Assembly: GCA_014728125.1 (NCBI GenBank)
Contig: WJMD01000100.1
Coordinates: forward strand, 1 to 38,090
From: Candidatus Effluviviaceae Genus V sp.
GTDB lineage: Bacteria; Joyebacterota; Joyebacteria; Joyebacterales; Joyebacteraceae
Length of the DNA stretch: 38,090 nucleotides
Direction: 5' to 3'
Shown: positions 34,229-38,090 of the stretch, one piece after another
How the letters are laid out: each line of letters begins with the position of its first letter
Position numbering within the stretch: position 1 is the first letter of the stretch
Program-made: the position numbers and the translations under genes
Notes under the pieces: model-generated
Seen by the model: only the letters and a program-made list of their open reading frames with translations
Database searches by the model: none
Told to the model about the DNA's origin: nothing

Positions 34229-35578
34229 TCAGGGAAGCTCGTCGGTGAGTGCACGGCGGGCGCTTCTGATGCTCCCGCTCAGCTCAACCGGGTAGGGGAG
34301 CATCGCGGTCTCCAGAGCGAGCAGCTCCGGCGGGAGGAGCGAGAGCTGCTCACGGCAGTGGAGCCGGGCGGCCTCGATGCCCGCAGAGGCATCTCCCACG
34401 CGTCGCCCGTCCCGCATGACGGTCGAGAGCAGTGATTCCCCGTCCGTGTCGCTGCCGGCGGGGACGATGCGGTCGCCGACCATCCGTCCGTTCTCGATTC
34501 GGCGCAGCACCTGCTTTCTTCCGGGGTAGATCGGCTTGCCGGGTGAGGTCTTGATGCGTGGAGCGTCCTGGTACAGGACCAGCTTGTAGGCGAGATCGAG
34601 GTCGGGCGCGTCCTTCGAGACCACCATCTTCGTGCCGACACCGAAGCCGTCAACGGGCGCGCCCGCGTCCAGGATGGTCCTGATCGCGTACTCGTCCAGC
34701 CCGCCCGAAACAAGAATGGAAACGTCCCGGAGCCCGCCCTCATCGAGGATCCGGCGGGTCTCCTTCGAGAGAGCGATCAGGTCGCCGGAGTCGATCCGGA
34801 CGGCCCCGACCGTGAAGTCGCTGCCCATCCTCCTGGCCAGTCTCACGACCTCCCTGACGCCGTGCAGCGTGTCGTACGTGTCCACAAGCAGTGTCGTCCC
34901 TGGGTAGATCTCCGCGAAACGGCGCAGGGCCTCGGTTTCTTTGTCGTGGGCCTGAACGTAGCTGTGGGCCATCGTCCCGACGACGGGGATGCCGTGGAGT
35001 CTGCCCGCGAGCACATTCGAAGTACCGGCGACCCCGGCGACGTACCCGGCGCGCGCGGCCATCAGGGCTGCGTCCGTCCCGTGCGCCCGCCTGGAGCCGA
35101 AGTCGACGACGTTCCGGCCGGCGGCCGCCGACACGACGCGGGCCGCCTTCGAGGCGAGGACGGAGCCCACGTGGCTCCGGTTGAGGACGATCGTCTCCAG
35201 GATCTGAGCCTCGACGATCGGCGCTTCGATCTCGATGATCGGCTCGTTCGGGAAGATGATCGTGCCGTCGCGCACCGCGCGGACGCTCCCGGTGAACCGG
35301 AGGTCGGCCAGGACGTCGAGGAACGACTGCGGGAACGCCGGGAGTGTGGCGAGGTAGTCGAGATCATCGTCGGAGAAGGCGAGATGCTCGACGGCATCGA
35401 GCGCGTCCTCGACACCGTACGCGACAATGTAGTTCCTGTTCCCGGGGAGGTCGCGGTAGAAAAGCTGGAAGACTGCCGAGCCCGTGAGCCCCTCTTCGAG
35501 ATAGGCCCTGGCCATCGTCAGTTCGTAGAGATCGGTGAAGAGCGACGGGACATCGGGGCGGCGTCCGGTCGACGTCAC
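34229..35578 (-). CDS. pncB: Nicotinate phosphoribosyltransferase
   Basis: The 449-residue enzyme makes nicotinate mononucleotide from nicotinate, PRPP and ATP in the Preiss-Handler NAD salvage route. Motifs are SLFTDLYELTMARAY (12-26), FGSRRAHG (160-167) and the phospho-histidine H205 in GTMAHSYVQAHDKE. DGFGVGTKMVVSKDAP follows in the C-terminal half. It begins at GTG 35578, overlapping the marR stop by four bases, so the two genes are translationally coupled. The protein is normal in length. Control of an NAD salvage gene by the upstream regulator is likely. Confidence 0.94.
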   Translation of the reverse strand: MTSTGRRPDVPSLFTDLYELTMARAYLEEGLTGSAVFQLFYRDLPGNRNYIVAYGVEDALDAVEHLAFSDDDLDYLATLPAFPQSFLDVLADLRFTGSVRAVRDGTIIFPNEPIIEIEAPIVEAQILETIVLNRSHVGSVLASKAARVVSAAAGRNVVDFGSRRAHGTDAALMAARAGYVAGVAGTSNVLAGRLHGIPVVGTMAHSYVQAHDKETEALRRFAEIYPGTTLLVDTYDTLHGVREVVRLARRMGSDFTVGAVRIDSGDLIALSKETRRILDEGGLRDVSILVSGGLDEYAIRTILDAGAPVDGFGVGTKMVVSKDAPDLDLAYKLVLYQDAPRIKTSPGKPIYPGRKQVLRRIENGRMVGDRIVPAGSDTDGESLLSTVMRDGRRVGDASAGIEAARLHCREQLSLLPPELLALETAMLPYPVELSGSIRSARRALTDELP

Positions 35579-36084
35579 CGCGACCGCCCGCGCGTTCTCC
35601 TGTGACTCTGGATGTCGACGTCGTCGAGCGGACCGGAGCTCACGTCCTCGGCTCCTATGAGCGAGACGATCCGCTCCAGCGTGTCGGCCATGTCCTCTCT
35701 CTTGGAGCGCGGGATCTTCCGGAGCGACGTCATGAGGGAGTTCTCGAGAGGGTGGGGCACCTTCCGCACGAGCTCCCTCCCCTTCCGCGTCATCGTGACC
35801 AGCACGCGCCTGCGGTCCTTCGTGTCCCTCCGTCGCTCGATCAGGTCCTTCTCCTCCAGGCGGTCGAGCACGCCGACGATGGTGCTTGGGCTCAGGAGCA
35901 GCGTGTCGGCGATCTGGGTCCCCGTCAACGTGCCGGCACGTTGCAGCGCGTTCAGGGTGGAAAGCTGCGGTCCCGTGATACCGTGCTCGACGGCGAGGCG
36001 CCTGGAGTGCACGGCCACCGTCCTGATGATCCTCCGTATGGCCCAGATCATCCGCTCACCGCAACCATTGCTCTTCGACGCCAT
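35575..36084 (-). CDS. MarR-family transcriptional regulator
   Basis: The 169-residue protein has a winged helix-turn-helix: GTQIADTLLLSPSTIVGVLD (55-74) with the wing RRRDTKDRRRVLVTMT. The ATG at 36084 is chosen because AGAGGA (36092-36097) sits seven bases upstream. An ATG at 36090 is only one base from that site, and one at 36147 would add 21 unrelated residues. MarR proteins bind palindromes near their own promoters and respond to phenolic compounds or oxidants. A palindrome at 36164-36180 fits this. It is cotranscribed with pncB. Confidence 0.9.
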   Translation of the reverse strand: MASKSNGCGERMIWAIRRIIRTVAVHSRRLAVEHGITGPQLSTLNALQRAGTLTGTQIADTLLLSPSTIVGVLDRLEEKDLIERRRDTKDRRRVLVTMTRKGRELVRKVPHPLENSLMTSLRKIPRSKREDMADTLERIVSLIGAEDVSSGPLDDVDIQSHRRTRGRSR

Positions 36085-36163
36085 CGGCATGTCCTCTCGT
36101 GGATGTCGGTCAGGATGCGTGGACGCTCGTCGTCGGAGTGTTGACAACGCGGCGTTCCATGTC

Positions 36164-36180
36164 CTTTTCTATAAGAAAAG
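36164..36180. promoter_or_regulatory. Palindrome, likely MarR operator
   Basis: CTTTTCT and AGAAAAG are perfect 7-base arms with an ATA centre. It sits just downstream of the expected start of the marR transcript and about 80 bases before the marR ATG. Size and position suit autoregulation by the encoded MarR protein. Confidence 0.55.
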
Positions 36181-36192
36181 CTCACACGTCGA

Positions 36193-36221
36193 ATAATACG
36201 TTCCTCAAAGGACTTTGTCAA
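36193..36221 (-). promoter_or_regulatory. Near-consensus promoter of marR-pncB
   Basis: Read on the minus strand, TTGACA (36221-36216) and TATTAT (36198-36193) are 17 bases apart. The -35 box is perfect and the -10 box is five of six. It is the strongest promoter seen in the window. Transcription would begin near 36186, just before the palindrome at 36164-36180. Confidence 0.7.
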
Positions 36222-36352
36222 TGCACGATCAGATCGCTCTCCCCGAAGCGGTACGGGTGGTCGGAGCCGACACGGTGCTGACGGTGGCGGCAACGCCTCT
36301 CGGTGTGCCGCCGCTGCCCAACGTGATGCTGCGGCGCATGTGGGACCGCTGA
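36221..36352 (+). CDS. Possible 43-residue small protein
   Basis: ATG at 36221 follows AAAGGA (36207-36212) by eight bases, and the frame ends at TGA 36350-36352. The product begins MHDQIALPEAVRVVGADT and ends PNVMLRRMWDR, with a Pro- and Val-rich middle. Third codon positions are mostly G or C, as in the known genes nearby. I recognise no family. Its ribosome binding site lies within the marR promoter, and no plus-strand promoter is clear. It may be a real small gene, a remnant or chance. Confidence 0.3.
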   Translation: MHDQIALPEAVRVVGADTVLTVAATPLGVPPLPNVMLRRMWDR

Positions 36353-36494
36353 ATACACGATTCCGAATCTCCACTTGCATGGTGTCGGGCTATCATGTAG
36401 TCTACCAATCATTCGATGTAGAAAGAAATGCGGTGCCCATGAGCGGGGCATGACGTTCCGGGCGGCACCGCGGGGAGACGATTGGGAGGATGCC

Positions 36495-36890
36495 ATGGAG
36501 AACATCGGCACGCTGTTCCAGACGGACGACTGGAAGAACGAGAAGCACGTCCCTGTCATCGACTGCAACGAGCCGTTCACGAAGGGCACGCCCACCCCGG
36601 TGACGGTCACGGTGGGCAAGGAGGTCGACCACCCGAACACGACGGCGCACCACATCCGGTGGATCCGGCTCTTCTTCCAGCCGAAGGACGAGAAGTTCCC
36701 GTACGAGATCGCGAACTGCGAGTTCAGCGCTCACGGTGCGTCGACCGACGGTCCCGACTCCAGCACGGTCTACACGCACCACGGCGTGACCGTGCTGATG
36801 AAGACCGACAAGCCGGGCACGCTCATCGCGATGTCGTTCTGCAACATTCACGGTCTCTGGCAGAGCACACGCGACGTCGGCGTGGAGTAG
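36495..36890 (+). CDS. Superoxide reductase (neelaredoxin type)
   Basis: The 131-residue protein reduces superoxide to hydrogen peroxide without forming O2, as in anaerobes. The active-site iron ligands are visible: H18 in the EKHVP motif (with E16 and K17), H46 and H52 in VDHPNTTAHH, and C116 and H119 in SFCNIHG. Spacing matches Pyrococcus superoxide reductase. There is no N-terminal desulforedoxin domain, so this is the one-iron form. ATG at 36495 follows GGGAGGA (36484-36490). The 142 bases upstream hold no gene and no clear promoter. A rhodanese gene follows. Confidence 0.94.
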   Translation: MENIGTLFQTDDWKNEKHVPVIDCNEPFTKGTPTPVTVTVGKEVDHPNTTAHHIRWIRLFFQPKDEKFPYEIANCEFSAHGASTDGPDSSTVYTHHGVTVLMKTDKPGTLIAMSFCNIHGLWQSTRDVGVE

Positions 36891-36989
36891 CGGAACCTCC
36901 TTCCCCCGTTGCGCATCCGAGCACGTACGGTGATACCTCGCGGCGGCTGGCGGCCGTCTGTTGACGACCCACTGGAGGAGGTAGCGAGA

Positions 36990-37859
36990 ATGAGCAGGGA
37001 ATACCCCCACGGCAGCGGCGTGGTGAAGCTCGTGTCGACCGAGTGGCTGGCTGAGCACGTCGGCGACGGAGTGGCGCTCGTTGACTGTCAGCCGAACGTC
37101 CACGATTACATCAAGGAGCACATCGCGGGCGCCGTCTACATGAACGAAGGACTGCTTCGTGTTCCGAAGAAGGGACTTCCGGCCGTCTACGCTCCGGAGG
37201 AAGCGATCCAGACGGTGTTCCGCCGTATCGGTCTCGAGGCCGACAGACCCGTCGTCGTCTACACGGGCAAGGGGCCGTTCAAAGGTTGGGGCGACGGACT
37301 CGAGCAGGTGATGGTCGCCTACTCGATGGCCCGGTTCGGCCACAACAGCGTCCATGTTCTCGACGGCGGGATAGACAAGTGGAAGTCGGAGGACCGCGAG
37401 GTCGTTCAGGCGTTCCCGAAGGTCGAGGAGAGCTCTTTCGATGTGTCGGTTCGCGACGAGTACTTCATCGCGTACGACGACTTCCGCGAGATGAAGGACG
37501 ATGACGACGTCATCCTGCTCGATGCGAGGCCGGGCGACGTCTACGAGGGTCAGGGGCCGTGGATGAAGCCGGGACACATCCCCGGAGCCGTCAACGTCCC
37601 ATGGAAGTCCTTCATGCATCCGGACAATCCCAGGCTTCTGAAGTCCGACAAAGAGATCAGGGAGATCGTCGAGCGGCACGGCATCTCGGAGGACAAGACC
37701 GTCATCTGTTCGTGCGGGACAGGACGCGAGGCGACGAACGAGTTCATTCTGTTCAAGTGGTATCTCGGGTATCCGAACGTCAGGATCTACGAGGGGTCGT
37801 TCACCGAGTGGTCGTCGTATCCCGATAATCCGACGGTGACCGGCAAGAGCCCGAGATAG
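36990..37859 (+). CDS. Rhodanese-type sulfurtransferase, two domains
   Basis: The 289-residue protein has two rhodanese domains (about 12-140 and 155-280). Only the second has the active loop, C240-S-C242[10 protein letters not shown]; the first has YTGKGPFKG in that place and is probably inactive. DARPGDVY and [11 protein letters not shown] are family-typical. It would move sulfane sulfur, for example from thiosulfate to cyanide or a thiol. The ATG at 36990 is chosen because AGGAGGT lies seven bases upstream. It precedes an MBL-fold gene, a common partnership in persulfide metabolism. Which of the two cysteines is catalytic is not decided here. Confidence 0.9.
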   Translation: MSREYPHGSGVVKLVSTEWLAEHVGDGVALVDCQPNVHDYIKEHIAGAVYMNEGLLRVPKKGLPAVYAPEEAIQTVFRRIGLEADRPVVVYTGKGPFKGWGDGLEQVMVAYSMARFGHNSVHVLDGGIDKWKSEDREVVQAFPKVEESSFDVSVRDEYFIAYDDFREMKDDDDVILLDARPGDVYEGQGPWMKPGHIPGAVNVPWKSFMHPDNPRLLKSDKEIREIVERHGISEDKTVICSCGTGREATNEFILFKWYLGYPNVRIYEGSFTEWSSYPDNPTVTGKSPR

Positions 37860-37875
37860 ACGCCAGGGAGGCAGC

Positions 37876-38090
37876 GTGGTCTTCGAACGTGTCGAAGCCG
37901 AAGGGCTGGCGCACTATTCCTACATCGTCGGAGACCGCTTCGATGCGGTCGTCATCGACCCGCGGCGGGACTGCGAGGTCTACCTCGAGCTCGCCGCGCA
38001 GGCCGGCATGCGGATCGCCCTCATCCTCGAGACCCATCGGAACGAGGACTACGCCGTCGGGTCGGTCGAGCTGGCATCGCGGACCGGGGC
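37876..38090 (+). CDS. MBL-fold hydrolase, N-terminal part
   Basis: The frame begins at GTG 37876, four bases after GGGAGG, and is open to the end of the window (71 codons). [20 protein letters not shown] and the strand-loop [17 protein letters not shown] suggest a metallo-beta-lactamase fold of the persulfide-dioxygenase/rhodanese-associated type. The metal-binding motif, usually HxHxDH, here reads HRNEDY (H54, N56, D58, Y59), so two of the usual ligands are missing. The rest of the protein, perhaps with a rhodanese domain, lies outside the window. Confidence 0.75.
   Translation, partial: MVFERVEAEGLAHYSYIVGDRFDAVVIDPRRDCEVYLELAAQAGMRIALILETHRNEDYAVGSVELASRTG

Noticed and set aside
36085-36147. 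Longer MarR start at 36147
   Set aside because: The added 21 residues are not family-like, and the AGAGGA site fits the ATG at 36084.
36141-36175. Plus-strand promoter TTGACA with TATAAG
   Set aside because: The spacing is 23 bases, too long for a sigma-70-type promoter, and the second box is part of the palindrome.
36395-36421. Direct repeat ATGTAG, 21 bases apart, before superoxide reductase
   Set aside because: Six-base repeats are too short to separate from chance without comparison to relatives.

Overview
This is a gene-dense, G+C-rich bacterial chromosome segment (about two thirds G+C by eye). Thirty-eight protein genes, two of them cut by the window ends, fill almost all of it. There are no tRNA, rRNA, phage, IS or CRISPR signatures. 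Gene content fits an anaerobe or microaerophile with a Gram-negative-type envelope: a complete Bat (aerotolerance) operon, a four-subunit 2-oxoacid:ferredoxin oxidoreductase, superoxide reductase, hemerythrin and a PurL/PurQ/PurS-type purine enzyme. I infer an uncultured lineage near the FCB superphylum (Eisenbacteria, Krumholzibacteriota or Latescibacteria-like), but nothing here fixes the taxonomy.

Layout. (1) 2-373: end of a TldD/PmbA protein. (2) 533-8824: moxR, a DUF58 gene, a membrane protein gene and batA-batE, mostly with overlapping stops and starts. (3) 8883-17112: asd, ecfT, truA, a small transaldolase, an htrA-type protease that appears to start at CTG, then purL-purQ-purS. (4) 17290-20022: the ferredoxin oxidoreductase genes, behind a promoter carrying a palindrome between its -35 and -10 boxes. 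(5) 20059-24257: a fused radical SAM/DUF2344 protein and RNase G, the latter with its own likely promoter. (6) 24291-29318: TrkH/TrkA potassium uptake, then a GNAT, a RimK-like ATP-grasp ligase and a lipid-kinase-like protein. (7) 29417-34219: AI-2E-type permease, hemerythrin, DJ-1/PfpI, aldo/keto reductase, DsrE-like protein and a bacterial eRF1-like (baeRF) protein, which reads as a stress-response set. (8) 34229-36084 on the minus strand: marR-pncB behind a near-consensus promoter with a palindrome just downstream. (9) 36221-38090: a possible small ORF, superoxide reductase, a rhodanese and the start of an MBL-fold protein.

How the genes work together. The Bat block is expected to be a membrane complex of von Willebrand and TPR proteins served by a MoxR ATPase. 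The purine block makes FGAM from FGAR and glutamine. Two features of it are unusual: PurQ has Tyr where the catalytic Cys should be, and PurS seems to be two PurS domains in one chain. The oxidoreductase exchanges electrons between 2-oxoacids and ferredoxin. The right-hand third is rich in oxygen, sulfur and stress functions.

Most worth checking: the PurQ Cys-to-Tyr change together with the double PurS, the CTG start of the protease, the marR promoter/operator, and the baeRF and RimK/GNAT neighbourhoods.
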